A DNA stretch of 64,000 nt from Trichuris trichiura. Lineage: Eukaryota; Nematoda; Enoplea; Trichinellida; Trichuridae. The first letter of the stretch is position 1; every line of letters begins with the position of its first letter. Positions 37,901 to 50,409 of the stretch are shown one piece after another. Where the stretch lies: positions 62,001 through 126,000 of the forward strand of contig JBAJFE010000019.1 in assembly GCA_037903355.1 (NCBI GenBank), written 5' to 3'. The position numbers were made by a program, and so were the translations under genes. A model generated the notes under the pieces. That model did not search any database. It saw nothing but the letters and a program-made list of their open reading frames with translations, and was not told the DNA's origin.

Positions 37901-40900
37901 TTGTAGCAGACACTTTACAAGTATATTTGTCGGTTCAGGAAGTGCACACAGGATTTAAGTCATCTAGCTTGCCAAAAGTCCAGCTTATTTGATTCAGGCT
38001 ATTGTGCGCAATTTTTGGCAGTAGTAAAAAGTAGACTTTCTTGAAACAACTATTGATGTCAGTTATTCAGGAACGGTCGTGAGTAGGCATATAAAGGATG
38101 GCGGCTTCAAAGTTGAACCTTTGCGTACTGTTCAATAGGCACGTAGCTTTCCAGTTCAGTTTAAAGGCTATCATAAATTTCTTGACGCTTTCTGCTCTGT
38201 TGAAATTTAAAGCGTGGGCGTATGCGGTGCGCTTCATATTAATAGCAGTTTTGAGTTAATCCGTTTTAGCTTGTGATAACTACTGTTTTCCTTATTTTTA
38301 AGGCCGATTAAAGGATTGGTGGTGATTTGCTCGGGAAAAGTCCAGCAGCAAGGCTTGAATTTAATTAGCACCGTTTCCACTCTGATACACGAAATAATGC
38401 ACATATTAGTAAGCGTTCTGTTTTTTTTCAATTCGCTGCAGCCATTCCTTTTGAAGGTGTTCAGTCCCGAAATTTTGTTTGAGCGTTTTCGCGATGAAAG
38501 CGGTAACAGCTACGCTAAGAGGTTAGAAGTGACAGTATCTATTGCCCGCTGAGCTCTGTTTACGTTGGTTTGCAGCGTCATTACCTCAGTAAGAAGAGGC
38601 TGGAAATATGGGGGCGATGGATTCAGAATGATTGAAATAATGTTCGTTAGGTCACCCCGAGTTAAAGTAGGATCAAAGATTACCATGGAGAATTCGTTTA
38701 ACATAACATTTCACGCAGGCGGCAGCTCGTCAATACACTGGCTGTGATGACTTGGAAGGGGCTGAATTGGAAAATGGAGGTTCTGAAGGGACTAGCAAAT
38801 CTCATTGGGAAAAACGCATTTTTGGAGTAAAGTTTTTTCATTTGCAGCAAATCTGTTCAATAAGAGAAAAGTCAGAGCTTCCGCACGCTATGTTAAGGGG
38901 TCATAGTTACAACAATTTCTCAGTCTGTTGGCCAACTATTTTACCAGAAGCGAAACGAGCAGCGGGGCTCAAACTGGTCCATCGTTGACCATTTTGCTTC
39001 ACGTAAAATCATGCGCTATGTTCATTTTTAAAAAATTGAATCTATAATAAAATAAAGTTCATTACTAAAAACTATACTTTCAAGCAGAGTAAGTTACTTA
39101 AAAACTGGCTGCTCTTATTGAAAGCAATAATTCAGTTTTTCGAATAGGAATGCTGTTTCTTGTTTAAGCACGGATCAACGTTTAAATATAACAGTGAAAA
39201 ACGTTTGAACTGATTGGGCAAAATTTAAGGCAAAGTATTCACTTAGGACGCGAAGCAGATGGACTTTCCTATCTGTCACTTCAGAAGGATAGATAATTTT
39301 TTCCTTCCATTGATACTTTGGCTAACGGACTTTTCTTTTGCTTAATTGACAGACTTTATGGACCCACTCATTTCTTGCTGTCATGAATCTGTTCTTAAAA
39401 AAAAGTTGATCTATTTTGAAGCATTGCTGAAAATTAAACGTGTAATCGTATGCCGTTTTTTAGCCTGAATTAATGACAGGCGTGCAAAGCCCCATGGCGC
39501 CTTTTTCTGCCATCACTGCAGCGTTGTTGGAGGATTCCGGGTAGGAGCGGGAGATTGTCTTTCAGCAAATTCAAGCATTCGCCAAGGCTCCTAAGCTTGC
39601 TGCTCCGAGCGCTGGCAATCGTGTACAATCTCTTTCGCTGCATACTCAGACTTTTCCACTTTTAGATGGTATTCGGTAAATTCCTCGACCGTCGAAGACC
39701 TTAAATGGGGCAAAGGGCTGGGTTGCAATTTTGCCCGCAAAAGCTGCAGGGAATACATCGACGGGAAGCCGTAATTTTGACTGAATCAAAACCATAGTTA
39801 GCTCGTAAAGGATTTTTAGCGACTTGCCTGACGCGGCCTATCCGTATTGCAACTTTAGAGACTACGTCATTGAAACTAATATTCGTTTGAACAAACTAAG
39901 ATGCAGCAGAAAACGTGACTACGTACGAACTTGCATGTTCAAAACTAATGAAACTATTGACAAGCAATACAAGGTAAATAGAGTGTTTTTGTTTTATCGC
40001 TTTAAGGACAATAGAATTTCTACTCGGTCGCTTATAACTTAACGCATTGGTTTACAGTTTCTTCTTGCCCCTACTGTTATGCTCTTTTCAGTAGCTTCGG
40101 AAAGCTTTATACGTTATTGTAATGCGGATATTTTATTCTAAGGTGTTCTATGGTAAACATGAAACATTGGACGACGGCAGAAAAGTCTCAGGCGATCATG
40201 TTATCGGGGATGACGAACTTACCGATTATTGTCCTATGTGGAAAATAAACCAACGTGGCTCTGAAAAGAAAAGGGAAAGCGATGGCATCTGCTCGCATTC
40301 TCATAATCAGCTGAGTAATTGCTAGGCGTATGCCTATTATTGAAAACAAGTTGTTGGAGTTTTAGAAGAGCTGGATAACTATGGATTGGAACTATTTGGC
40401 AAATCGTCTCGGTGCTTTGAACAAGACACATTGTTTGTCAAGTTGTCCTGCGTTGGTCCACGGTTATTTGGCCGCGTCGATTACGCTTACGAAAAAGCGT
40501 TTGGAGCCGGCTGTTATGACGTAAGCAGAGCTTTTGAATTTTGAACTAGCTTATCATATCGTTGCATAGCATAAATGTGAAAGGGGGCGGTTGTTTCTCC
40601 GCGCATCCGGTATTTCTGGCGCTTCAAGCGGCCAAGCATTCAAAGTATGCTGGGCTAAGGGTTCTTCCATTGTTCTTTTTCGTTACCAAAAGGATTCCCA
40701 TGGTTCAATGAATCTTTACAAAGGAACCATCTTATGTCCATCATGTCAGGAGATTTGCGAAGTAATGCGGAACAGGTGAAGTTTGATTGGGCTGAAATTT
40801 CATCTCTTGCGCTTTAAGGTTGAGGACAATGATTTCAAATGCGCTCCGGAAGTAGAGGGTATTACAGCTACTGACCCCTTAGTTAGCCCTTGCTGGTCAA

Positions 40901-40980
40901 AATCGTTAAGGCCCCATATTGCAAACTCTCTCATCCTAATGCAACTCGTGCACTTTACTATTCTGGCATATTACTTTTGA
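34912..40980 (+). CDS. LMLN: Leishmanolysin-like zinc metalloprotease (peptidase M8), 18-exon model
   Basis: Exons: 34912-35013, 36074-36129, 36186-36219, 36340-36414, 36584-36663, 36708-36747, 36799-36938, 38303-38408, 38457-38521, 38576-38666, 38719-38826, 39464-39540, 39666-39770, 39820-39973, 40143-40314, 40366-40520, 40570-40761, 40819-40980. All joins keep phase and give 637 residues (human LMLN about 655). Order: signal peptide (MQLSLTIYSYFLLLGVSYKA); WKPIRIRVF; prodomain; GVENTDLIIIM; zinc site HEIMH (205-209); third ligand in SHWEKR (H292), inside GAELENGG-x-GTSKSHWEK; Met-turn PELMTG (M303); LLEDSGWY; a cysteine-rich tail with LADYCP-type ELTDYCP and ILCPSCQEIC. The catalytic residues are intact. 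The usual small residue after HExxHxL is Val here (HILVFSP). The end is a polar linker plus a 20-residue hydrophobic C-terminus, as in GPI-anchored M8 enzymes. Exons 3-5 (residues about 54-116) are the least certain. Introns are mostly 44-57 nt; four exceed 500 nt. Confidence 0.92.
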
Positions 40981-42851
40981 GTAAATACTGAAATATAAAC
41001 AATAACAGTAAGTGCTGTGCGTTTATTTTAGTAACCTCTAATTTACTTTACTAATACACTGTAATGCCGTCAGCGCTTGTTCGCAACACGTAACCAAGAA
41101 AGTATTCTAATATGGTAGACTATTCATGCATTCATTTAATACTGAGCGGTATGTACTAGCTTCACTGCTGCGCTGGAACTGAAGAATAGAAGAAGAACAT
41201 TTTCGCCAGTATCCTGTGCTTCTCAATTCAGGTAAGCGCAACGTTTTTGCTTATAACGATTTTCAAGTTGCGAATTCATCAAAAGAAATGGTTTAAGTAT
41301 TTTTTTAAAAGTAATCATCTACAGGAATTAATAAGAGCATTAAAAATTGAAGGATTCATAAAGAGGCCGGCGGAGGTTTCGACACTGGTTTACGATGACA
41401 GCCTGTAAAGGAAAAGGCATTAATTTGCAGTCGTCAGCGTTCATCCAAGTTAGTTATTACAAAAAGAGCAGAAGTTGAACGGGATAGTAGTAAAACGCTT
41501 CCGTATAGTAAACCTGCATTCGTAGTTTCTAAATTCGTTTTACGTATATCTACCTTTTGAACGGTAAATTGCTCAGCAATGTAAAGAGATGAGGGCGTTA
41601 AAACATTTTTGCTGCCTTGATGGAAGGAATGCGGTTCTCACCTGCAAGCTAGCAGAAATCAGTGCTGTGAAGCATTGTTCTTTGTTTCTATTAACAAAAT
41701 TGATTGAATACATGAACAGGCTGAGTACGATCATTTCAGAAGCATATATTTACTGAGCATTATCTTAGCATTTTAAAGCTCGCCCATTCAATTAACTTCA
41801 GCCCGTAGGGGACTTCTGCGCTACGTTACGCACACAGTGCATGCATCCAACCTATTGGACTTAATGATATGCATTTGCTTAAATACAAAATTTCCGTACA
41901 CCCAATCATGACCGCTTCAGTGTAACTGCGCCCATTGCTTCCTTCATTCCACGGAAACATGGCGCGATGGTCTAAAAAGAGGACCGTTCAATGTCTTCAG
42001 CAATGAATAATTTGCAGTTCGCTTACGATTTCCGTTTGATTCTGGATGGTCGTTGCTGCTGGAAGCTGCGGGGATAATGTTGCATCGCCCTTGCTCGCTT
42101 ATGTTCATGAATGCTTCTCTATAATAGCCTCACGCTTTAGTAATACGAAAACAAGGAAAGTAGGTTTGCTAGAGATAAGAAAAACTTGTTAGTCAATTTT
42201 GCATATTCGGAGGAGTGCAAATTCAAAAAGATATAGTCTGTACTGCTTGCATTATTGCGTCATTTTGGCAAAACATTATCACAGTGACCAAAGGTGGCTC
42301 TGATAGTAGAGTAAATAGTTTGTTCACGAGAATGAGACGGTTTCAAAAATTTTTTTACTATGCAGGATAACACCCAAAAAATTGTAACTCTTAATAACGT
42401 TAACATATTTGAGGCAACAACGGCAAGCCTTCCCAGAGTCTTTAATATCTACGTATGCAAAGCTTTTGAGTTCACACGGTTAATATATGGTTAGGCGGAG
42501 CTTACTAACAATAGGTTATGTTTAAAAAATATTTGGGTCTTGTTGGTCCGTCGACTGAAAGTTTGCTAGTCATTCTGTTGTGCCCTCAATTAGGAAAGCC
42601 TAAGGCTAAACATAAGGCATACGTTTTCCCTTAGGATTAGGTAATGCCAGAATAGGATAGTCGACATGTCCGCCAGTAAGGGCAGAACAGGATGGCGGCA
42701 AGCTTGAAGCTTCATTTCTCTCAAACTGTGGGGGCGTACCGGCAAGACCCCAAAAACGACTTGCTCAGGTAGATGTATGTGAGCGTCAGAATCTGTCTAT
42801 CATATAAATGCTCACGTTTTGCTTACACCTATGTATGCATGTATGTGTGTG
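40981..42851. other. Intergenic, no gene seen
   Basis: This lies between the protease stop and the large foldback. There are no frames with motifs or splice support. A short TG-rich run (ATGTATGTGTGTGTATG) marks the outer edge of the foldback near 42835-42857. Confidence 0.4.
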
Positions 42852-44488
42852 TATGCTTCTCTCGGTTTGAATTAAAACTATTTTGGGCTCATTTTTTAAA
42901 AAACAATAATACCTTAAAATCACTACTGTCAAAGTAAACCTGCACATCACTTTAAAGCATAAAATCGACGCACTTTAAAACTAAAGCTGACACGAGCACT
43001 GTAGTCATTTGAACTGCATTTGCACTGAGAAGTGGTTTGATGATGATATTTTATGAATGACCACTGTGAGTTATTGAAAAGACAAGCCATTCCAGAAGAA
43101 AGTAGTGATATTAACGCCTACTTGTATTGTCGTTAAAAAGTCCTTATGATCCGTAACTTCGGGTGCAGATTTTTCCAAGTTTGGTCATTCACACATGTGC
43201 AAATCAGACTGTCATGCGGATGACTCACTGGATTCGGAAATTCTTGACTACTTGTTGGAACGCCATTGAGCCATCGTTTTTTCAGCTCATTGAATTTTGC
43301 TTGCATTGATTGGCACTTTTCAATGGTCTTTTTGGCTTTGCTTGTTTTTCAATGGCACTCACTCAAGCGTGCGTTGAATTGCAATCCATTTTCATTGGCT
43401 TTCAGCGCTGGCTGACTCATCTTGGTCACTTTTTTCTCCAATGGCTTCAGTGGCTTTTCTCGCATCTTTGCTTATTCGAACAAGCTTTAGTTCCATCCGT
43501 GAATTTCGGTCCCCTTCTTCTCATGAGAACAGTTTGCCAACTGAAAAGTGCAGAAGCGAATCTTAAATGAGCGTTACATTTACCTCACCAGTTTTAGAAA
43601 ATTGTTGCTTTGCTTTGAAATTGAGAGCTTTGTACTGCCTGAATCTACGATTGACTACTCCAGTTTGCGTGAATCGGAAGTGCTACAGTGAAGGTTTCAA
43701 ATTTTTTCGGGACATACAAAGTTCTCAACTTGAAAGCAAAGCAACAACCTCCCACAATCGCTGAGGCAAACGTGATGCTTGTTTGAGATTCGCCTCCGTA
43801 TCTTTCAGTTGGCAAACTGTTCTCATGAGAAGGGGACCGATATTCACGGATGGAACTAAAGCTTGTTCGAATAAGCAAAGATGCGAAAAAAGCCACTGAA
43901 GCCATTGGAGAAAAAAAGTGACCAAGATGAGTCAGCCAGAGCTGAAAGCCAATGAAAATGGATTGCAATTCAACGCACGCTTGAATGAGTGCCATTGAAA
44001 AACAAGCAAAGCCAAAAAGACCATTGAAAAGTGCCAATCCATGCATGCAAAGTTCAATGAGCTGAAAAAACGATGGCTCAATGGCGTTCCGACAAGTAGC
44101 CAAGAATTTCCGAATGCAATGAGTCATCCGCATGACAGTCTGATTTGCACATGTGTGAATGACCAAACTTGGAAAAATCTGCACCCGAAGTTACGGATCA
44201 TAAGGACTTTCTAACGACAATACTAGTAGGCATTAATATCACTACTTTCTTCTGAAATGGCTTGTCTTTTCAATAACTCACAGTGGTCATTCATAAAATA
44301 TCATCATCAAACTACTTCTCAGTGCAAATGCAGTTCAAATGACTACAGTGTTCGTGTCAGCTTTAGTTTTAAAGTGCGTCGATTTTATGCTTTAAAGTGA
44401 TGTGCAGGTTCATTTGACGATAGTGATTCTAAGACATTTTTTTAAAAAATAGCCCAAAATAGTTTTATCTAAAACTAGGAGAAGCATA
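42852..44488. repeat. 1.64-kb foldback: two ~0.8-kb inverted arms with a short centre
   Basis: The arms run about 42852-43650 and 43709-44488, mirrored about 43679.5, with a spacer near 60 bp. They differ by scattered substitutions and small indels but align along their whole length; matching landmarks are the arm ends (TATGCTTCTC / GAGAAGCATA) and the block CATGTGCAAATCAGACTGTCATGCGGATGAC. The long open frames reading inward (for example 43645-44184 on minus) are hydrophobic and look like antisense. The opposite reading gives lysine/glutamate-rich helical peptide interrupted by stops, including one TGA at the same place in both arms. This could be a foldback transposable element or an inverted duplication of a gene fragment. 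No transposase or clear target duplication was found. Confidence 0.9.
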
Positions 44489-46141
44489 TTTATAAAGAAG
44501 CATAAGCGTTCATACGATGAACTGAACCTTAATTTACCATTGTTTGTCTGCTGGCAACCATTTATTGCTTCTGTTTCGCTGTCGTTACTTTGCAACTTTT
44601 CTTTCTACTCCGCCAGTTTGTCACGCTACAGTAATCGCCTTTGCTGTAACGCATATATGTTTAAATGTACATCTAACGGTCAAACGGCAAAATGCATATG
44701 ATTTCTACTTGCCGAATTCACTTAGCACGAATTCAGCGCTCGTCAAGTTGAAGGATGCGTCAGCTTGAAACGCCCCCAAGTCAACTGGTCCGACTATTCG
44801 TTTTATTATTACCCATATTTTGATTATTGTAATTATTAGCCACATTAAATAGGCGTTGAAAACAAGACCGTTCCACTAGCAATACTTAGGCACGTTACTT
44901 AAAACTGCTTAATGCAGATGCAAAAAACTCAACCGTTATTAGGCGTCATGTATACGAAGTATCACGTTTATATGGCATAGAATAAGTAGGTGTATTTATC
45001 TTCTATCAAGAGCAGGAGGTATAATTGCATCATCTTTTTAGTTGAACAATCGCTATCTCATTGTTTGTTTAACGAAGGAATAACTGTGCTGTCAAAATAT
45101 CTTACCTTTACAACTGGACTTGCTTTTTGTGCAGCCCTGAAAAAAATCACCAGTTAACAGCGAATTGCTTGCGATAGGAAAAAAATATTCATAGTCACAA
45201 TAAAGTTATTAAATAAGACTCCTTATATTGCTTAAAGAGAAATGGATGCATAGTTATGCAATGAAACATGGCTGCGCTCTGTACTTATGCACAAATTAGC
45301 CTTTCCTTGGGAGTGAGCACCTAACGTCATATTGGTATCTGAAGTAGTCCAAACCGGCATCCACATGTTAAGGTTGTACATTGCTAATACAAACGATCTT
45401 GAATTATTGCTGCTGTATTGTCCATTTTCATTAGAGGCAATGAGAACTTCATTTGGTGTAAGTGTTTAAATAAGGGAAACATGCGGACGAGCATGTCCAT
45501 TTGTGGTTTGCTCCTTCCCTCCCATCTAAGCAAAAATAGGCATTAGAAGTGGTTCGGTAGACTTGGAAACGGGAGTCTGAGACGTGAGATCCCCTGTTCT
45601 AATTACGGGCATGTTAAATGTCCGCTAACCGACAGCTATTATTCTGCCAAACTAGTAACACCCTCGATTATCAATTATAGGCAGGAGAGGCCGTCATATT
45701 CAAGCTTAATTCGTGAACAGACCAGTCTTTGGTCGTTTCCTCTGTACCGAATTTGGAAAAAAATTAAATGCCTTGGTAAACTATTGACTTTCAAGTTTAT
45801 TTCAAAAGCTAAGCAAGTATATTATGTAAACAAGTCTCTGATTTCCTCATTAGTTGCTACTTAAAAGTTATCTCTTCGAGTAGTTTAAGTGACTCGTCAC
45901 GATATGTTGTTGACAAACGTCAATTTTACATTTTTGAGTCGGTATAGCTCACAAAAGAATGGCGAGTTCAGTTACATAACCTTGTCACGATAAACAGAAT
46001 GAATAGCCGGATAAACTGGAATTACATATCAATTAAATCCGTAGGACAAAGCCAAAGCTTCACAGTGAAATGTTCAGTTTGATTAGTACCTTCTACCTAT
46101 GCGTAAAACGTATACATGCTGACATAAGAAAATGATGTCAC
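44489..46141. other. Intergenic; may hold later exons of the small secreted-protein gene
   Basis: I see no exon that can be joined with confidence to the minus-strand gene at 46142-46532, whose third exon must lie at lower coordinates. Nothing else is recognisable. Confidence 0.35.
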
Positions 46142-46532
46142 CTTTTGTTCACGAAAGGTGTCCGTGTTGTTCGAAGTTTTTCACCGCTTTCTATTGACTC
46201 CTATAAAGAATGAAGAGACTAACCATTGTGCCGCTCAAAAAAATTGCTAGAATTCCGCACAGTATTATTTTCTCGGTGCACCCAAGTCAAGCGTACACTG
46301 CTTCAGTTCAAAGCAGTAAGCTTGCGACTTCCTAACCGATAGCGTTCCCTTAGCATCATGCATTAGGCAAAAAAATTAATAAAGTCACTGTTTTGCTGCT
46401 TTCATGATTTGTAAAAGTTGAGAAGGTTGCTACCCCAACAGTTGGCTTACTTACCGGACTCTCTTCTTCAACTGAGTAAGAGCAGTATACAATGCTGATG
46501 ACGAGAGCCAAAAGAATTATTACTGCTTTCAT
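46142..46532 (-). CDS. 5' exons of a small secreted protein or peptide precursor
   Basis: Exon 1 (46455-46532) encodes MKAVIILLALVISIVYCSYS, a textbook signal peptide, then a short acidic stretch. It ends at GTAAGT in phase 0. A 254-nt intron with CTTTATAG acceptor leads to exon 2 (46142-46200), which reads ESIESGEKLRTT then RTPFVNKR and ends at an AG|GTGACA donor in phase 2. The mature protein therefore begins right after the signal with an acidic spacer followed by a basic, dibasic-ending peptide, a layout compatible with a neuropeptide precursor but not specific to one. The 3' exon(s) were not found. A TATA-like element lies about 70 nt upstream of the ATG. Confidence 0.45.
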
Positions 46533-46598
46533 TATGAAAACTGATACTGCTTGCGGTCGTAACAAGAGTATGGACTTCAGTCACGACAGGAATATGTG

Positions 46599-46606
46599 CT
46601 TATATG
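46599..46606 (-). promoter_or_regulatory. TATA-like element upstream of the small secreted-protein gene
   Basis: CATATAAG on the minus strand, about 70 nt upstream of the ATG at 46532. The position is plausible for a TATA box with a short leader; this is inference from sequence alone. Confidence 0.3.
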
Positions 46607-49600
46607 CGTCTGTTTACGCAACTTTCTAGTTTTCAATTTGGGCTAGGTATGGCAAGTTACAAGCGCAAAAGCTTCAAGCTGATTGCCCACGAAAGAACAT
46701 CAAGTTTTAGGTAGACCAGTTTTTGGGCAAGGCAGAAGCCATGAGGATCGGCCATCACGTACCAACTAGGAAGCAAAGCATTGCATTTGTTATTTATTCA
46801 AATTGAAACAGAGTTAACCTATTTTTATCGTAACGTTCCTATGCTAGACTTCTTCAGTTAATTACTAACATATTGTCCAACCAATCTGAAATGTCGCAGG
46901 GAATGCATATAACCAGAGGGAAAGTTCTGCTTTTCATTGCAGCTTTTTATTCATCATCTACCGCAAAACAGGCCATCGCAATGCATCAATGGGCACCACG
47001 GCAATGCTTCAGAAAGCTAATTTCAAAGAGGAGTTAACGGAAATCGAAAAGCCACTCCATTATTCAGGAAAAACGAGTTACTCGCAAGTGACTGATGTCA
47101 GGAAACGCTTTAGCGTTTGCGAAACGACGGGAAACAAAATAAGCTTCCATTCACGGAAGTGTAAGCGTTTCATGTGCGCTGCAGCAAGATAATTATGAAG
47201 GCGTTGTTTACGCAAAATTTAAACTTACAATTTCCCTAGTCAAAAGCAGAGGAGAAATATGTCTCATACGGTTGTATTGATGTAATTGCCGCCCGATGTG
47301 ACGATGAACTCTGTTTTATCTATTTGCAATCAAGAGGACAATATGGCAAAAGTATTTCAGTTTTTAAGCCAACTTGTTTGGCATACGGTCTCCGGTGCAA
47401 TTCAGTTTTACTACCCACTGCTAGGTATGAATAATACATACAACAACTACACACTGTTAATGTGGCCGCGCGATAGCAAGGTTGATTATAATCATAAAAG
47501 GAAGGATAGTATAGTATGTTTTTATGAAAAGGCGTTTACCCGCCATACAGCCGGTTTAGCGCGTTGGAATCAGCGAAAATTGAGTGAATTATTAGATCCG
47601 CTTCAATGCAAACCAGTTTTGCTAAGCGCTGACATTTTTGCTCTGTATGATAGGGAGCCTTCAACCTCTTGACTGGTATGGTTCCGATCCCACTGAAAAT
47701 TTGGAGTTTTGTGATCCCAGTCCTAGAATTCAACATAATGTCTCATTCAGAACTGCGAGTGAAGTGCGCCTCTGAATGTGGCTCAGACGTAGGGATGATC
47801 ATGGCGTTCTTTGCTTGCATTCAATAAGGATTTAAAATTGTCATTCATGGAATAATACCATACTGGCCATATTATCAAGCAATCGATATTCAAATTCTTT
47901 CATTGGTAGGAACGTTGAAAGTGTTGTAAAGGGCTAAGAAGGGAAGGGTGATAATAATCTGTGCTACGGATATGAATTCCCTCTTTCGAATGGCTGCAAG
48001 CATTCCCTGCCTTCCACTTCTGCTTGTACGCTGTCTAGTTTAGCTTTTACACGTTAAGTCGTATTTGTAATTTGAGAAAAGCACTAATGTTTAGCCGTTA
48101 TTAAATTATTAACGTTCAAGCTCGAATGGATATTCATTTCCCAGTAGCCAATAAAGCGTATGAGCATTTACTTGAAAGTTAAAATTTCGTAATGCTTACA
48201 CGTTGGCGCTTTTTCACCTTTAGAAATTAAAATGAACCCTTTTTGTTTGGCATCGCTATAAGAAGAACGTTCTAAACTGCATAATTCATATGCTGAAAAT
48301 GAATTAGGGCAAATCTGGTTGGCTTGTTGATATTGTTTGTAATGCAAGTTACGTGTACATTTCCCCCATGTTATCAATAACCTGTTTTAGTCATAAATCT
48401 AGAGCGGGAACTCTGCGTGGGCAGAAGGACAAACTATTATTTTTATTATTATCTTTGTTGTTAGTATTAGTGCTTTCGTTCTTGTTACCTTTATCCTTAC
48501 TGCTACAGTCGCTTTTAATTGTAGATTCTAACGTTCAGTAAAGTAAAGAGACGATACAAATATAGACACGTAGGTTTGTTAAGCTGTTGATGCAAAATTT
48601 GATACATAAAGCATGCATTTCAACTGGAGGAATCAGTGTAGTGGCGAAGCGTACAGATCTTTTGAGCAACGATGCTTTTGTAAGGTTACTTCGTTATGTT
48701 AGGTAAAAGACGTAACTGTAATTTTATCGTAGGAGATATATGAAGCCTATAAAAAAATGGATTCAATATTTATTTCATACGCTCTCTGACGACTGGAACA
48801 ATTTATTGGGCGAAACAATTTATAGCTGAAACGGTAGTGATTAATCGATGGTCATTAAAGTTACGCTGTGATTTTATTTCAACGGCCGCTCTCCGTTAGT
48901 AGAAGTACATTGTGGCAAGAGTGAGCAACAATTGACAGCAGCGTGAAAGCCATAGGCCTCAGCTAAGATCATTCGGTATAACTCATTTATTCTCCCTCCT
49001 GAGGCATTACTTTCATTCCACGAAATGGCCTTTATAATATGCTGAAAGAAAAGTTTCCTTACTAAAAAAGGAAAAGCATTTTTTGAATGAAACTCTGCCT
49101 AGGCAAGTAGAGCGAACCCTGATTTAAAATTCCTTTCCTATTCACATTCCCTAAACCAATGCTCTGTAACGGTTACATTGATTTAACAAAGCGTTGACGT
49201 TTTCTCATAACGATATATTAAAGCTTCTGAGAACAGAAAGTGCGGACGTAAACAGTTTTTGATTAATGCGGCTTACTGCCGTAAATGTGTATAAAAGATG
49301 TTTCTCCCGAAAGTATGATTTATGAAATCAGAAAGCAGAGTATCAGTTACCCATTGGAGGGGACGAACCAACTAACCGCAACGTCAGCTAAGGTTCTGAT
49401 GCTCATTTTCGTTACCTTTGGCGAAGCTGTTAAACAAACAGTTATTAATATTTGCGTTATGATCGTAAGTTCATTGAGCTGCACTTCGACATGATAGCCA
49501 AAATTTATTGCAACGATAATGGAATAAATCGATAGACAAGCAGAAACACTCAATAGTCAAGTAAGTTCACAGTTATAATCGACACAATGTCGTTCAGCAC

Positions 49601-50277
49601 ATGCGTCTTTAAACTTTCCAGAATTCCCATCAGACTAATTCAGTAAGTCATGAGAACGATGCTACTCGATTACAGAGCAATACATCATTCATATCTCTGG
49701 CATCATTCAAAACTTCAATTACTGTTTCTACGATTGATTGATGAAAAGTTTTTGCCAGTATTCTCTGGAGTGAAGCTGCCTGCATTCCATTCAATAGCGG
49801 TGACTCAAATGAGCTACCGTTTCAACGCCATCAATGCTTAAGGTGAAAATAAATTTAACTCAAGTTCAAGCGGTCGGAAATAGTGTCTGGCAAATGCAAC
49901 ATTGGTGTAAAGACAGCTGACGAAAGCCCGCAACAACAAAGCAGGTGACCCATTTTGACCTTTTGCCTTTAAGCGCGCTACGTTCAACGGTCAGTTATGC
50001 AATTCTCAGCTGAAAATAGAAAACTCCAATCTTCGTCTAAACGGATTTACGTAGCTTTCGTTTCTGTTTGTTGTAGGCAGGTAGAACAAATTCTGTTTAA
50101 ACAGTGAACAGATTATAGCAAGTAGCAGAATTTGAAAAAAAAGAGGCAGCTGAAATTTTGTTAATAGCAAAACTTTTTCCAGTGCCTTGTCTGAGGCGCT
50201 TATGACCATTGCAGTCTTTGCTACCGAGAAGCATTAAATTATGGCACTGATAAAATAATAAGCCCATCCTTAACATC
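46607..50277. other. Intergenic, no supported gene
   Basis: Several open frames of 60-128 codons occur (longest 47286-47672, plus strand), but none shows a motif, signal peptide or splice context. The interval contains an imperfect T/A-rich (TTA/TTG) stretch near 48433-48500. Confidence 0.35.
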
Positions 50278-50409
50278 TGTTTTCATAATGAAGAAGTTTA
50301 TTACGGATAATTCCCGTTTGATATGTATATCTAGAAGAACTTCGGAGTTCTTCTAGATATACATATCAAACGGGAATTATCCGTAATAAACTTCTTCATT
50401 ATGAAAACA
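50278..50409. repeat. Perfect palindrome, 64-bp arms with a 4-nt TCGG loop
   Basis: Arms are 50278-50341 and 50346-50409 with no mismatch and loop TCGG (50342-50345). A 15-bp direct repeat ATCCTTAACATCTGT lies at the left border (50266-50280, overlapping the arm by 3 nt) and again 34 bp outside the right arm (50443-50457). The perfect arms imply a recent origin, for example by template switching during replication or repair. The right arm overlaps the 3' end of a minus-strand open frame (ATG at 50535, stop near 50377). Confidence 0.95.

Noticed and set aside
38872..38922. Alternative exon in the protease after KRIFG
   Set aside because: It splices in frame, but the exon at 39464-39540 supplies the expected PELMTG Met-turn and FSAIT-x-ALLEDSG, so this one is a decoy.
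43645..44184. 179-codon minus-strand open frame inside the foldback, and its twin at 43310-43570
   Set aside because: Both are inward readings of the mirrored arms and look antisense to a hydrophilic reading; likely a by-product of the repeat.
47286..47672. 128-codon plus-strand open frame
   Set aside because: No motif or signal; frames overlap on the other strand; no gene context.
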